DNA of 48,012 bases from Sinorhizobium sp. 8-89 (GCF_030124325.1 NZ_JASKLR010000002.1:1-48012); one strand, 5' to 3'. Counted from the stretch's first letter, positions 18,981 through 28,903 are shown. Notes: a model not told the origin generated them from the sequence alone. Numbers and translations are program-made.

Positions 18981-21900
18981 ATGATATCTGGCCTTCATCC
19001 GAAGAAGATCCTTTCCGCGACAAAGGAAGTGACGATCGGCCCGGTGCCGTCCGGCGCCGAGGCATTGATTCTTGCCGAGTTGGCGCGAGCAGGAAGCCCC
19101 GTCGCCTATATCCTTTCCGACGGTCAGCGGATCGCCGACCTTGAGCAGATTCTTGGCTTCGTGGCCCCGGACATTCCGGTTCTCACCCTGCCGGGCTGGG
19201 ACTGCTTGCCCTACGACCGCGTTTCCCCGAGTGCTGACACATCCGCGCGGAGGCTTGCTGCCTTGAGTGCGTTGATAGCGCACCGGACGAAGCCGCATCC
19301 GGCGATCGTGCTCGTCACCGTTAACGCGGCGCTCCAGAAGATTTCTCCGCAGGATGTGATCGAAAGCCTCGCCTTTTCAGCAAGGCCGGGCAACCAGGTC
19401 CGCATGGACGATATTGCCGCGCGGCTGGAGCGAAACGGTTTCGAGCGCGTGCCGACGGTGCGCGAGGTCGGCGAGTTCGCCGTCCGAGGCGGCATTCTCG
19501 ACGTGTATGTGCCCGGCAGCGGCGAACCATTGCGCCTGGATTTCTTCGGCGACACGCTTGAGACGATCCGCTCCTTCGATCCGGCGAGCCAGCGCACGAC
19601 CGGCCAAGTGCGCTCGCTCGATCTCAATCCGATGAGCGAAGTGTCGCTGACGCCAGAGACCATCAGTCATTTCCGCAAGCAATATTTGTCACTCTTCGGT
19701 GCCGCGACTCGGGACGATGCGCTTTATCAGGCGGTATCGGAAGGGCGCCGCTACGCCGGCATGGAGCATTGGCTGCCGCTATTCTACGACGGCCTGGAGA
19801 CAGTCTTCGATTACCTCGAGGGTTTCCGCATCGTCACGGACCATCTGGTGCGCGAAGCAGCGGCGGAGCGGTCGAAGCTCATCCTCGACTATTATGATGC
19901 GCGCCTTGCCTCCGCATCGCCGGTAAAAGGCCAGATGTCGCAGGGTACGCCCTACAAACCCGTGCCGCCGGAACTGCTTTACCTCGGAGCCGAGGGCTTC
20001 GGAGCGATGCTCAACGAACGCAACGCGGTCCGCCTGTCGCCATTCAATGAACATGAGGGGGAAGCGCGTCAGGTGGTCGCCATCGATGCGCGGCAGGGGC
20101 TGCGCTGGGCAAAAGCGGCAGGCGAGGTAGAAAGCGACGGCGAGCGTGCGAACGTCTTCGATCAAGCCGTGAAGCACATCGCCGAAAGGCGAGCGAAAGG
20201 TGCAAGGGTCGTCATTTCAGGCTGGTCGGAAGGATCGCTCGATCGGCTTCTGCAGGTTCTCGCGGAGCACGGGCTTGCCAATATTCGTCCGATTAAGGCT
20301 CTGTCCGATGTGCGCTCGCTGAAGCCGGGCGAGGCGGCTTCCACGGTCCTCAGTCTCGAAGCCGGCTTCGAGACCGGCGATCTCGTGGTCATCGGCGAGC
20401 AGGACATTCTTGGCGACCGGATGGTGCGCCGTTCGAAGCGTCGCAAACGTGGCGCCGACTTCATCGCAGAGGTGACCGGCCTCGACGAAGGCAGCTATGT
20501 CGTCCATGCCGAACACGGCATCGGCCGTTTCGTTGGCTTGCGTACGATCGAGGCAGCCGGCGCGCCGCATGACTGTCTCGAACTTGTCTATGCGGAGAAT
20601 GCCAAGCTCTTTCTGCCGGTCGAGAACATCGAGCTTCTGTCGCGCTACGGTTCCGAGGGCACCGACGCGATGCTCGACAAGCTCGGCGGCGTCGCATGGC
20701 AGGCGCGCAAGGCCAAGCTCAAGAAGCGGCTGCTCGACATGGCCGGCGGCCTTATCCGCATCGCTGCCGAGCGACATACCCGCCACGCGCCTGTTCTGGC
20801 TGCCCACGACGGGGTCTATGACGAGTTCGCCGCGCGCTTCCCTTACGATGAAACCGAAGACCAGATGAACTCGATCGATGCTGTCCGCGACGATCTCGGA
20901 AGCGGACGGCCGATGGACCGGTTGGTTTGCGGCGATGTCGGCTTCGGCAAGACCGAGGTGGCGTTGCGCGCTGCCTTCATTGCCGCGATGAACGGCGTTC
21001 AGGTGGCGGTCGTCGTTCCGACGACATTGCTTGCCCGCCAGCATTTCAGGACGTTCGCCGAGCGATTCCGTGGCCTGCCGATCCGCATTCAGCAGGCCTC
21101 GCGGCTCGTTGGATCGAAGGAACTCGCGTTGACGAAGAAGGAAGTGGCCGACGGCAAGACCGACATCGTCGTCGGCACCCACGCGCTGCTCGGCTCTACG
21201 GTCAAGTTCGCCAATCTCGGGCTGCTGATCATCGATGAAGAGCAGCACTTCGGCGTCAAGCACAAGGAACGGCTCAAGGAACTCAAATCGGACGTGCATG
21301 TTCTTACCCTGTCGGCAACGCCTATTCCGCGAACGCTGCAGCTTGCCTTGACCGGCGTTCGCGAATTGTCGCTGATCACGACGCCACCGGTCGACCGCAT
21401 GGCGGTGCGCACGTTCATCTCGCCCTTCGACGCGCTGGTGATCCGCGAGACACTGATGCGTGAGCATTATCGCGGCGGCCAAAGCTTCTATGTCTGCCCG
21501 CGCTTGAGCGATCTTTCGGATATCCACGACTTCCTGAATTCCGATGTTCCGGAACTGAAGGTCGCGGTCGCCCATGGCCAGATGCCGGCTACCGAACTCG
21601 AAGACATCATGAACGCCTTTTACGAAGGGCGATATGATGTGCTCCTTTCGACGACGATCGTCGAATCGGGTCTGGACGTGCCGACCGCCAATACCTTGAT
21701 TGTGCACCGCGCCGACATGTTCGGTCTAGCCCAGCTTTATCAGCTCCGCGGTCGGGTGGGCCGGTCCAAGGTTCGCGCCTTTGCGCTCTTCACCCTGCCG
21801 GTCAACAAGACCTTGACGGGGCCAGCGGAGCGCCGGCTGAAGGTGCTGCAGTCGCTCGACACGCTGGGTGCCGGCTTCCAGCTCGCGAGCCACGATCTCG

Positions 21901-22490
21901 ATATCCGCGGCGCCGGCAACCTGCTTGGCGAGGAGCAGTCCGGCCACATTAAGGAAGTCGGCTTCGAGCTCTACCAGCAGATGCTGGAGGAGGCTGTCGC
22001 CGAGCTCAAGGGCGAGGAGGAAATCCACGATACCGGCTGGTCGCCGCAGATATCGGTCGGGACGCCGGTGATGATCCCGGAGGAGTATGTGCCGGATCTG
22101 AACCTGAGGCTCGGACTTTACCGTCGTCTCGGCGAACTGACGGATCTGAAGGAGATCGATGGCTTCGGCGCGGAGCTGATCGATCGCTTTGGGCCGCTGC
22201 CGACGGAGGTTCAGCACCTCCTGAAGATCGTTTACATCAAGTCGCTCTGCCGCACGGCCAACGTCGAAAAACTCGATGCGGGGCCGAAAGGCGTGGTTGT
22301 TCAATTCCGCAACAAGGAATTTCCGAGCCCCGCCGCGCTCGTCGGTTACATCGCCAAACAGGGAACGCTCGCGAAGATCCGCCCGGACCAAAGCATCTTC
22401 TTCCAGCGCGAACTCGCGACACCGGACAAGAGGCTGTCCGGCGCTGCAATGGTCATGACGCAGCTCGCCGAACTTGCAAAGGTGGCCTGA
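18981..22490 (+). CDS. mfd: Transcription-repair coupling factor Mfd
   Basis: Removes RNA polymerase stalled at lesions and recruits UvrA. 1169 residues, full length. Domains in order: UvrB-homology region (about 1-330; LPGWDCLPYDRVSP, RGGILDVY), RNA polymerase interaction domain (CarD-like, about 475-575; GSYVVHAEHGIGRFVG), SF2 translocase (about 600-950) and a TRCF C-terminal domain (about 1015-1120). Motif I is GDVGFGKTEVALRAA, motif II DEEQHFG, motif III LSATPIPRTLQ, and motif VI QLRGRVGR. The ATG at 18981 gives the usual N terminus. Second gene after sdhE; closed by a shared terminator. Confidence 0.97.
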   Translation: MISGLHPKKILSATKEVTIGPVPSGAEALILAELARAGSPVAYILSDGQRIADLEQILGFVAPDIPVLTLPGWDCLPYDRVSPSADTSARRLAALSALIAHRTKPHPAIVLVTVNAALQKISPQDVIESLAFSARPGNQVRMDDIAARLERNGFERVPTVREVGEFAVRGGILDVYVPGSGEPLRLDFFGDTLETIRSFDPASQRTTGQVRSLDLNPMSEVSLTPETISHFRKQYLSLFGAATRDDALYQAVSEGRRYAGMEHWLPLFYDGLETVFDYLEGFRIVTDHLVREAAAERSKLILDYYDARLASASPVKGQMSQGTPYKPVPPELLYLGAEGFGAMLNERNAVRLSPFNEHEGEARQVVAIDARQGLRWAKAAGEVESDGERANVFDQAVKHIAERRAKGARVVISGWSEGSLDRLLQVLAEHGLANIRPIKALSDVRSLKPGEAASTVLSLEAGFETGDLVVIGEQDILGDRMVRRSKRRKRGADFIAEVTGLDEGSYVVHAEHGIGRFVGLRTIEAAGAPHDCLELVYAENAKLFLPVENIELLSRYGSEGTDAMLDKLGGVAWQARKAKLKKRLLDMAGGLIRIAAERHTRHAPVLAAHDGVYDEFAARFPYDETEDQMNSIDAVRDDLGSGRPMDRLVCGDVGFGKTEVALRAAFIAAMNGVQVAVVVPTTLLARQHFRTFAERFRGLPIRIQQASRLVGSKELALTKKEVADGKTDIVVGTHALLGSTVKFANLGLLIIDEEQHFGVKHKERLKELKSDVHVLTLSATPIPRTLQLALTGVRELSLITTPPVDRMAVRTFISPFDALVIRETLMREHYRGGQSFYVCPRLSDLSDIHDFLNSDVPELKVAVAHGQMPATELEDIMNAFYEGRYDVLLSTTIVESGLDVPTANTLIVHRADMFGLAQLYQLRGRVGRSKVRAFALFTLPVNKTLTGPAERRLKVLQSLDTLGAGFQLASHDLDIRGAGNLLGEEQSGHIKEVGFELYQQMLEEAVAELKGEEEIHDTGWSPQISVGTPVMIPEEYVPDLNLRLGLYRRLGELTDLKEIDGFGAELIDRFGPLPTEVQHLLKIVYIKSLCRTANVEKLDAGPKGVVVQFRNKEFPSPAALVGYIAKQGTLAKIRPDQSIFFQRELATPDKRLSGAAMVMTQLAELAKVA

Positions 22491-22495
22491 AACAA

Positions 22496-22526
22496 AAATG
22501 CCGCCCCGGTTTGCCGGGCGGCATTT
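22496..22526. terminator. Bidirectional terminator between mfd and the FrnE-like gene
   Basis: Hairpin AAATGCCGCCCCGG / CCGGGCGGCATTT with a TTTG loop and one bulged C. On the minus strand it runs into ATTTTTGTTT, a good U tract for the FrnE-like gene; on the plus strand the tail is TTTCGGTTT and weaker. Confidence 0.85.
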
Positions 22527-22544
22527 CGGTTTCCAGCAGGCGGT

Positions 22545-23207
22545 TCAGTGAGCAGTGCTTGCTTTCATCTGCGCGATCTCGCGCAATGCGTTCGTCAGCA
22601 CATCGACCGATTGCGCGCCCATCACAGCATATTGCTGCTCGATGATGAAGCATGGGACGCCGCTGACGCCCATCTCGCGAGCCACTTCGATCTCCTGCTT
22701 GACCGCGTCCTTGTCCGCGTCGGAGGTGAGAAGGGCGGCGATGACCGGACCGTCGAGTCCAGCCTGCTCGGCAATCTCCAGAAGGACAGCGTGATCGCCG
22801 ACGTTTCTCCCTTCCTCGAAATTTGCCTCGAACAGCAGGCGCACGACCTCGGCCTGGGCTTCCTCGCCATTGGTTGCTGCCCAGCGGATCAGCCGGTGGG
22901 CGTCAAGGGTGTTAGGGCTGATCTTCACGGCATCGAAGTTGAAGTCGATACCGTCTTCCTGGCCAAGTCCTTCAAGCATCTTGTGGGCCTGATCGACAGC
23001 CTCCTGACCGCCGAGCTTTGCGGCAAGGTGCCGCTTGTGGTCGACGCCCTCCGGCGGCAGATCGGGATTGAGCTGGTATGGCCGCCACTGGATCATCACA
23101 TGGATGTCGCCGGCGACGTTGGCGATCGCCTGGTCGAGGCGGCTCTTTCCGAGATAGCACCACGGACAGACAACATCCGAGACGATATCGATTTTGACCG
23201 TTTCCAT
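22545..23207 (-). CDS. DsbA family oxidoreductase, FrnE-like
   Basis: 220-residue thioredoxin-fold protein with a helical insertion. The active site CPWC is at residues 14-17 (SDVVCPWCYLGKSRL), and the cis-Pro loop GVSGVPCFII comes late in the protein; both are typical of the FrnE/2-hydroxychromene isomerase-like DsbA group. No signal peptide is visible, so it is probably cytoplasmic, unlike classic DsbA. Family members act as disulfide isomerases or in stress response; the substrate here is unknown. Single gene between the mfd terminator and a 180-base gap. Confidence 0.9.
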   Translation of the reverse strand: METVKIDIVSDVVCPWCYLGKSRLDQAIANVAGDIHVMIQWRPYQLNPDLPPEGVDHKRHLAAKLGGQEAVDQAHKMLEGLGQEDGIDFNFDAVKISPNTLDAHRLIRWAATNGEEAQAEVVRLLFEANFEEGRNVGDHAVLLEIAEQAGLDGPVIAALLTSDADKDAVKQEIEVAREMGVSGVPCFIIEQQYAVMGAQSVDVLTNALREIAQMKASTAH

Positions 23208-23349
23208 AGTGCCAGCCTTTCTTTCTTCGTGAACCTGCGAGATAGGCCGCTATGGCGATGCTTTCAATGCGTTACCAAATGGGAACCTGCTGCATGTGTC
23301 CTGAAATCGAAGCCGATTTAAGAACGAAGCCATGCAGCGATTCAAAGAT

Positions 23350-23395
23350 CTACAGCGACCTTTGTGCATCTGAAAGACGCACGGCGCGGTCGTTA
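23350..23395 (-). repeat. Dispersed palindromic repeat, copy 1 (rhizobial mosaic type)
   Basis: Read on the minus strand: TAACGACC, then GCGCCGTGCGTCT-TTC-AGATGCAC, then AAAGGTCGCTGTAG. The outer arms (CGACC/GGTCG) and inner arms (GTGCGTCT/AGATGCAC) can form a long hairpin. The first three bases are the stop codon of the binding-protein gene. It shares the core GCGCCG-GCGTCT-TCAGA-AAAGG with copy 2 at 44346-44393 and its first half with copy 3 at 44985-45021. Confidence 0.75.
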
Positions 23396-25213
23396 CTGCG
23401 CGCGCTCGTCCCACCAGGTCGGTAGCTGGTAGCCGTAGAGCGGCACAGTGGCGGGGCGCCCGATGTGTTTCCACCGTGCGATCCATTGCGCGTCGAGATG
23501 GTAGAGCGGCACGACATAGGCGTTGGAAACCAGCAGCCGGTCATGAGCGCGGACTGCGGCGGTGAAGTCTTCGGTGGTCCGTGCCTGCAGGATATTGTTG
23601 ATCAGTTTGTCGACGTCCTTGTCGGCGACACCGGCAAAGTTATCGCTGCCCTGCCTGTCCCGCGATTGCGAACCCCAGCGCCCGAGTTGCTCGACGCCCG
23701 GGGAAAGCGAAGAGGGGAAGGACTTTATGATCACGTCGTAGTCGAAGGATTGGCTGCGTTGCTGGTACTGGGAATCGTCGACGGTGCGCACGGTCGCGAC
23801 GATCCCGAGCGGCGCGAGAAACCGCTGGTAGGCGAGCGCGATCTTTTCCTGCCCTGCGTTCTGGCTCATGATCTCGAAGGCGAGCGGCGTGCCTTTAGCG
23901 TCGACCATCCTGCCGTCCTTGATGGCGTAGCCGGCTTCGCGAAGCAGCGTCACCGCCTCGCGCAGCACGTTGCGATCGCGACCGGACGCATCGGTGACAG
24001 GAAGGCGGTAGGTTCCATCGAGAATGGTCGGATTGATCTTCTCTCTGACGTCGCCCATGAGCCCCAGTTCACGATCGTCTGCCGCGACACCGAGGAAGGA
24101 AAGCGACGAATTCTGCCAATAGCTCTGGGTTCGGGTGTAGGCACCGTCGAAAAGATTCTTGTTCACCCATTCGAAGTCGAAAACGAGCGCGAGGCCTTGG
24201 CGCAGCTTGATGTTGTCGAACATCGGCCTGCGCGTATTGAAGACGAAGCCGAGCATGCCGGAGGGCGTCTTCGGCGTGAAGCTGTCCTTGATCACGTCGC
24301 CCGAGCGCGCCGCCGGAAAATCGTAACCGCGTGCCCATTTCGTCGCGCTACCTTCCGGATAGACATCGACCTCGCCCTTCTTGAAGGCCTCGAAGAGAGA
24401 GTTCTCCTGAAGGAAATACTCGACCGAAATCTCGTCGTAATTGTCGAGGCCGATCTTGGAAGGCAGATCCTTGCCCCAGTAGTCCGGATTCCGGCGGTAG
24501 ATGATGCGCTCGCCCGCCTTCACTTCGGCGACGCGATAGGGTCCGGAGCCAAGCGGCGGCTCGAGTGTCGTCCTGTCGAAGGTATCGACGTTGATCGCGT
24601 GTCTCGGCAATACCGGTGAAAGCGCGAGCAGAAGCGGGAATTCGCGATCGACATCCTCGTTGAAAGTGAAGCGGACACTGCGTTCGCCGACCTTCTCCAT
24701 CTTGGCGACCTTGGAAAGGCGATTGCTGAAGGGCGCGCGTCCCTTGTCGCGCATCAACTCGAAACTGAACATAACATCTTCGGCCGTCACGGGCTGGCCG
24801 TCTGCCCAGCGTGCCTTGGGGTTCAGATTGAACTGGATGAAGGTGCGATCGTCGTCCCACTCGACGGTTTCCGCAAGCAGCCCATACATTGTGAACGGCT
24901 CATCCTGGGAGCGCTGCATCAGCGATTCGTAGACGAGATTGCCAAAGCCCGGATCCCACATGCCTCGGGCGGTTGTCCGCATACTCTTCAGAATGAAGGG
25001 ATTGAGGCTGTCGAAAGTGCCGACGACGCCATAGGAAATCTTGCCCCCCTTCTTCACGTTGGGGTTGACGTAAGGGAAGTTCTTGAAGTCGGCGGGCAGT
25101 CCGGGCTCACCATGCATGGAAATGGCATGCACAGGCGCGGCCACGGCTTCCTTGCCAAATGTGCTGGCGGCCAAAAGCATGACAAGGCCGGAAAGAACTG
25201 CGCGCAACTTCAC
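23393..25213 (-). CDS. Extracellular solute-binding protein family 5 (peptide/YejA-like ABC transporter)
   Basis: 606-residue periplasmic binding protein. Residues 1-25 or so form a signal peptide (MKLRAVLSGLVMLLAA core, AVA cleavage region). SBP_bac_5 features: FDSLNPFILKS, a GLLAETVEWDDDRTFIQFNL segment, ARWADGQPVTAEDVMFSFELM (the family signature), and the C-terminal NNILQARTTEDFTAAVRAHDRLL region. The ISMHGEPGLPADFKNFPYVNPN opening resembles YejA-type proteins that bind microcin C or oligopeptides. No permease or ATPase gene is adjacent, so it is an orphan or works with components elsewhere. Its TAA stop is part of a palindromic repeat. Confidence 0.9.
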   Translation of the reverse strand: MKLRAVLSGLVMLLAASTFGKEAVAAPVHAISMHGEPGLPADFKNFPYVNPNVKKGGKISYGVVGTFDSLNPFILKSMRTTARGMWDPGFGNLVYESLMQRSQDEPFTMYGLLAETVEWDDDRTFIQFNLNPKARWADGQPVTAEDVMFSFELMRDKGRAPFSNRLSKVAKMEKVGERSVRFTFNEDVDREFPLLLALSPVLPRHAINVDTFDRTTLEPPLGSGPYRVAEVKAGERIIYRRNPDYWGKDLPSKIGLDNYDEISVEYFLQENSLFEAFKKGEVDVYPEGSATKWARGYDFPAARSGDVIKDSFTPKTPSGMLGFVFNTRRPMFDNIKLRQGLALVFDFEWVNKNLFDGAYTRTQSYWQNSSLSFLGVAADDRELGLMGDVREKINPTILDGTYRLPVTDASGRDRNVLREAVTLLREAGYAIKDGRMVDAKGTPLAFEIMSQNAGQEKIALAYQRFLAPLGIVATVRTVDDSQYQQRSQSFDYDVIIKSFPSSLSPGVEQLGRWGSQSRDRQGSDNFAGVADKDVDKLINNILQARTTEDFTAAVRAHDRLLVSNAYVVPLYHLDAQWIARWKHIGRPATVPLYGYQLPTWWDERAQ

Positions 25214-25382
25214 CTCCCGAGGGATTTCTACAGGCCGATTCCCGCCACGTTACCAATGCGAGCCCACATTTCCAACCTTCACCAGAGCGGTTTCCGGTCT
25301 GGTGTCCAGGAATCGACCACCGCGATTCTTGATGGGTTCGATCCTGGAAGATCGTGGAATCCGGGCATTTCGAGCTTCACGG

Positions 25383-25399
25383 GTTGCAAAAAATGCAAC
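25383..25399. promoter_or_regulatory. 17-bp palindrome GTTGCA-N5-TGCAAC
   Basis: Perfect 6-bp arms around AAAAA, about 155 bases upstream of the IalB-like start and 170 bases upstream of the SBP start. A possible operator for either divergent gene; the regulator is not identified. Confidence 0.4.
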
Positions 25400-25510
25400 G
25401 AAACACTGGATAAACACCACGAGCCAATGTAACAGGTGTTTCCGGAAACGGGGCCATTCAAATGCCTCAATTGGCCAACAGGACAACGGCGGCTGACGAT
25501 ATTCACCAGC

Positions 25511-25525
25511 GGAACAGTTTGTTCC
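25511..25525. promoter_or_regulatory. 15-bp palindrome GGAACA-N3-TGTTCC
   Basis: Perfect 6-bp arms around GTT, 29 bases before the IalB-like ATG. It could be an operator or a leader hairpin. The half-site spacing does not fit the alphaproteobacterial LexA box (GTTC-N7-GTTC). Confidence 0.4.
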
Positions 25526-25554
25526 GGAACCGGATTTCAGGAGACGGAATCACA

Positions 25555-26178
25555 ATGATCTTCAAGTCGAACTTCACCAATCGCGCGGCAATGGCAGCGC
25601 TGGCGCTCTCTGTTGCAGCCGCCGGTGCGCCCAGCGTTGCTTTCGCGCAGGCAGGCAAGCCGCCGCAGGGTTGGTTCAAGGTTTGCACCAAGCAGGAAGA
25701 CAACGACGTCTGCATCGTTCAGAACCTGCTCACCGCCAACAATGGTCAGCTCATCACCGCCGTCGGCCTCATCACCGTCTCCGGCAAGATCAACCGCAAG
25801 GTTATGCAGGTTTCCGTACCTTCTGCCCGCATGATTCCGCCGGGCGTTCAGATGCAGATCGATGGTGGCAAGGGCGTCAAGCTCGACTACGCCATCTGCA
25901 TGCCTGACAAGTGCGTTGCTGAAGCGCCGCTTTCCGACGCGCTGATCGCCAATCTGAAGAAGGGCAACGAAGTCGTCTTCACGTCGGTCAATTTCCAGCG
26001 CGCTCCGAACCCGATCAAGATGTCGCTGGAAGGTTTCACCGGCGTGTTCGATGGCGAGCCGATCGAACAGTCGCAGTTGGAAGAACGCCAGCGTCTGCTG
26101 CAGGAAGAGATGCAGAAGAAGGCGGAAGACGCCCGCAAGAAGCTGGAAGAGGCCCAGAAGGCCGCCAAGCAGCAATAA
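25555..26178 (+). CDS. Invasion-associated locus B (IalB) family exported protein
   Basis: 207-residue secreted or periplasmic protein. Residues 1-31 are a signal peptide ending AFA before Gln32. The mature part carries the IalB pattern: GWFKVCTKQEDNDVCIVQN near its start, a central beta-rich domain, and two Cys in LDYAICMPDKCVAEAPL that could form a disulfide. The last 40 residues (EERQRLLQEEMQKKAEDARKK and onward) are a charged, probably coiled-coil tail. IalB proteins were named in Bartonella for erythrocyte entry, but in rhizobia the family is widespread and its role is unclear. The ATG at 25555 has GGAG upstream. Followed by a strong terminator. Confidence 0.9.
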   Translation: MIFKSNFTNRAAMAALALSVAAAGAPSVAFAQAGKPPQGWFKVCTKQEDNDVCIVQNLLTANNGQLITAVGLITVSGKINRKVMQVSVPSARMIPPGVQMQIDGGKGVKLDYAICMPDKCVAEAPLSDALIANLKKGNEVVFTSVNFQRAPNPIKMSLEGFTGVFDGEPIEQSQLEERQRLLQEEMQKKAEDARKKLEEAQKAAKQQ

Positions 26179-26200
26179 CCATTCTCGGTTTCTGAAGTCG

Positions 26201-26233
26201 AAACGCCCGGGCGTTGGTCCGGGCGTTTTTTTT
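26201..26233 (+). terminator. Intrinsic terminator of the IalB-like gene
   Basis: ACGCCCGG / CCGGGCGT stem with an 8-base loop followed by a run of eight T, ending at 26233. It starts 23 bases after the stop codon. Confidence 0.92.
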
Positions 26234-26332
26234 GCCGTGCGGCGTGATTATCCGATCTCTTCAGGCGGCCTAAGCACAAAACGCTGGGACCGTAGTGCCG
26301 GAGCGTCAGGCAACCATCAAACTGACAATGCC

Positions 26333-26662
26333 CTAGTGTCGATAGGTTGCCTTGGGTTTGTAATGTCCGGCGTCCGCCTTGTCGAACAGGGCGTCCACCT
26401 GCGGGTGGCGAATCGGGCTATCGCTGTCATCGGACACGAGGTTCTGTTCGGAAACATATGCGACATATTCGGTGTCGTCGTTCTCGGCGAAGAGATGATA
26501 GAAGGGCTGGTCCTTGCTTGGCCGAATTTCCGGCGGGATGGCATTCCACCATTCCTCGGTGTTGGCATATTCCGGATCGACGTCAAAAATGACGCCGCGG
26601 AACGGGAAGACCCGGTGGCGAACCACCTGTCCGATCTCAAATTTCGCGTTTCTTTGTTTCAT
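26333..26662 (-). CDS. hspQ: Heat shock protein HspQ (YccV family)
   Basis: 109-residue protein of the hemimethylated-DNA-binding/YccV-like family. Characteristic segments: AKFEIGQVVRHRVFPFRGVIFDVDPEY, an aromatic TEEWWNAIP, and DQPFYHLFAENDDTEYVAYVSEQNLV. In enterobacteria HspQ affects DnaA degradation and acts as a specificity factor for Lon protease; whether that holds here is inference. The ATG at 26662 gives the normal family length; upstream in-frame sequence is not conserved. Convergent with the IalB-like gene. Confidence 0.92.
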   Translation of the reverse strand: MKQRNAKFEIGQVVRHRVFPFRGVIFDVDPEYANTEEWWNAIPPEIRPSKDQPFYHLFAENDDTEYVAYVSEQNLVSDDSDSPIRHPQVDALFDKADAGHYKPKATYRH

Positions 26663-26756
26663 GACGCAACACATCCTTTCAGACAATAATCTGGGTTGCC
26701 GCGTGCGGAACATCAATAGGTCTGCGGTGAACCGTTCTTTAGGGGCATTGCAAATG

Positions 26757-26788
26757 AAAAGGCGGGCTTCAAGTGAGGCCCGCCTTTT
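26757..26788 (-). terminator. Intrinsic terminator of glnA
   Basis: AAAAGGCGGGC / GCCCGCCTTTT stem with a 10-base loop, 49 bases downstream of the glnA stop. On the minus strand the stem ends in CCTTTTCATTT. Confidence 0.88.
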
Positions 26789-26836
26789 CCATTGTCGTAA
26801 GCGGACCGGGCATGCCTGCTGACCGGTCCATATTCG

Positions 26837-28246
26837 TCAGACCGAGTAGTACATGTCGTATTCGACGGGATGGGGCGTCATTTCGAAGCGCATGACTTCC
26901 TGCATCTTCAGTTCGATGAACGAGTCGATCTGGTCGTCGTCGAAGACGCCGCCGGCTGTCAGGAACTTGCGATCCTTGTCGAGGCTTTCGAGCGCTTCGC
27001 GCAAGCTGCCGCAAACGGTCGGGATCTTCTTCAGTTCCTTCGGCGGCAGGTCATAGAGGTCCTTGTCCATCGCCTTGCCGGGATGAAGCTTGTTCTTGAT
27101 GCCGTCGAGGCCGGCCATCAGCATGGCGGCGAAGGCGAGGTAGGGGTTTGCGCTCGGATCCGGGAAGCGGACTTCGACGCGCTTGGCCTTCGGGTTGCTG
27201 CCGAACGGGATACGGCACGAAGCCGAGCGGTTGCGGGCCGAATAGGCGAGCAGAACCGGCGCTTCATAGCCCGGGACGAGACGCTTGTAGGAGTTCGTCG
27301 ACGGGTTGGTGAAGGCGTTGAGGGCCTTGGCGTGCTTGATGATGCCGCCGATGAAGTAGAGGCAGGTCTCCGAAAGCCCGGCATATTCGTCGCCGGCAAA
27401 GGTCGGCTTGCCGTCCTTCCAGATCGACAGGTGGACGTGCATGCCGGAACCGTTGTCGCCGAAGACGGGCTTCGGCATGAAGGTTGCGGTCTTGCCGTAG
27501 GCATTGGCAACCTGGTGCACGACGTATTTGTAGATCTGCATCTTGTCGGCGTTGCGAACGAGCGCATCGAACTTGACGCCAAGCTCGTGCTGGGCGGCGG
27601 CCACTTCGTGGTGATGCTTTTCAACCGTGACGCCCATTTCGGCAAGCACGGTCAGCATTTCAGAGCGCATGTCCTGGCAGCTGTCGATCGGCGGTACCGG
27701 GAAGTAGCCGCCCTTGATGCGCGGACGATGGCCGAGGTTGCCGGTCTCGTATTCGGTGTCGTCGTTGGACGGCAGTTCGGACGAATCGAGCTTGAAGCCG
27801 GTGTTGTACGGGTCGGCCTTGTACTTCACGTCGTCGAACACGAAGAATTCTGCTTCCGGACCAACGAAGACCGTATCGCCGATGCCGGAGGCCTTGAGAT
27901 AGGCTTCCGCCTTCTTCGCCGTGCCGCGCGGATCGCGGTTGTAGGATTCGCCGGAAACCGGATCGAGAATATCGCAGAGAATGACCATGGTCGACTGAGC
28001 GAAGAATGGGTCCATGTGAGCCGTTTCCGGATCGGGCATCAGCACCATGTCGGACTCGTTGATGGCCTTCCAACCGGAGATCGAGGAGCCGTCGAACATG
28101 ACGCCGTCGGCGAACATGTCTTCGTCGACGCAGACGACGTCCATCGTCACGTGCTGCAGCTTGCCCTTCGGGTCCGTAAAGCGCAGGTCGACGAACTTGA
28201 CGTCGTTGTCCTTGATTTGCTTCAGAACTTCACTCGCAGTCGTCAT
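26837..28246 (-). CDS. glnA: Type I glutamine synthetase GlnA (GSI)
   Basis: ATP-dependent synthesis of glutamine from glutamate and ammonium; a cytoplasmic dodecamer. 469 residues, the standard GSI-beta length. It shows the beta-grasp segment [12 protein letters not shown], the metal and substrate site [30 protein letters not shown], the ATP-site region [17 protein letters not shown], and NRSASCRIP. Tyr398 counting Met (Tyr397 of the mature protein) sits in [13 protein letters not shown], the adenylylation site used by GlnE, so post-translational control is expected. The ATG at 28246 follows glnB by 79 bases with a terminator-like hairpin between them. Confidence 0.97.
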   Translation of the reverse strand: MTTASEVLKQIKDNDVKFVDLRFTDPKGKLQHVTMDVVCVDEDMFADGVMFDGSSISGWKAINESDMVLMPDPETAHMDPFFAQSTMVILCDILDPVSGESYNRDPRGTAKKAEAYLKASGIGDTVFVGPEAEFFVFDDVKYKADPYNTGFKLDSSELPSNDDTEYETGNLGHRPRIKGGYFPVPPIDSCQDMRSEMLTVLAEMGVTVEKHHHEVAAAQHELGVKFDALVRNADKMQIYKYVVHQVANAYGKTATFMPKPVFGDNGSGMHVHLSIWKDGKPTFAGDEYAGLSETCLYFIGGIIKHAKALNAFTNPSTNSYKRLVPGYEAPVLLAYSARNRSASCRIPFGSNPKAKRVEVRFPDPSANPYLAFAAMLMAGLDGIKNKLHPGKAMDKDLYDLPPKELKKIPTVCGSLREALESLDKDRKFLTAGGVFDDDQIDSFIELKMQEVMRFEMTPHPVEYDMYYSV

Positions 28247-28283
28247 TTGTTGTAAATCCCTGTTTTGAGATGACGAGGTTTTG

Positions 28284-28306
28284 AAAAATCGGGGCCGGAC
28301 GGCCCC
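28284..28306 (-). terminator. Terminator-like hairpin between glnB and glnA
   Basis: On the minus strand GGGGCC-GTCC-GGCCCC is followed by GATTTTTC, the form of an intrinsic terminator, inside the 79-base gap between the glnB stop and the glnA start. It could end most glnB transcripts or work as partial attenuation of glnA. Confidence 0.7.
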
Positions 28307-28325
28307 CCAGGATCTGATGGCGTGA

Positions 28326-28838
<513 letters not shown>

Positions 28839-28903
28839 TTATGAAGTTTCGAGGTTTGGTGCCGGTAATCGTGCTGCGCCAGACGCCACAAGCACGTTAT
28901 TTG

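Larger units (their letters stand above)
25214..25554. other. Divergent intergenic region before the IalB-like gene
   Basis: 341 bases between two divergent exported-protein genes; no gene seen. It contains two clean short palindromes, GTTGCA-AAAAA-TGCAAC at 25383-25399 and GGAACA-GTT-TGTTCC at 25511-25525. The second lies 30 bases before the IalB-like start and so probably overlaps its 5' leader. Confidence 0.55.

Noticed and set aside
20217..21707. 496-residue open frame antisense to mfd
   Set aside because: Overlaps the Mfd helicase core; composition typical of an antisense shadow.
25511..25525. LexA/SOS box before the IalB-like gene
   Set aside because: The alphaproteobacterial box is a direct GTTC-N7-GTTC repeat; here the halves are inverted and spacing does not fit.
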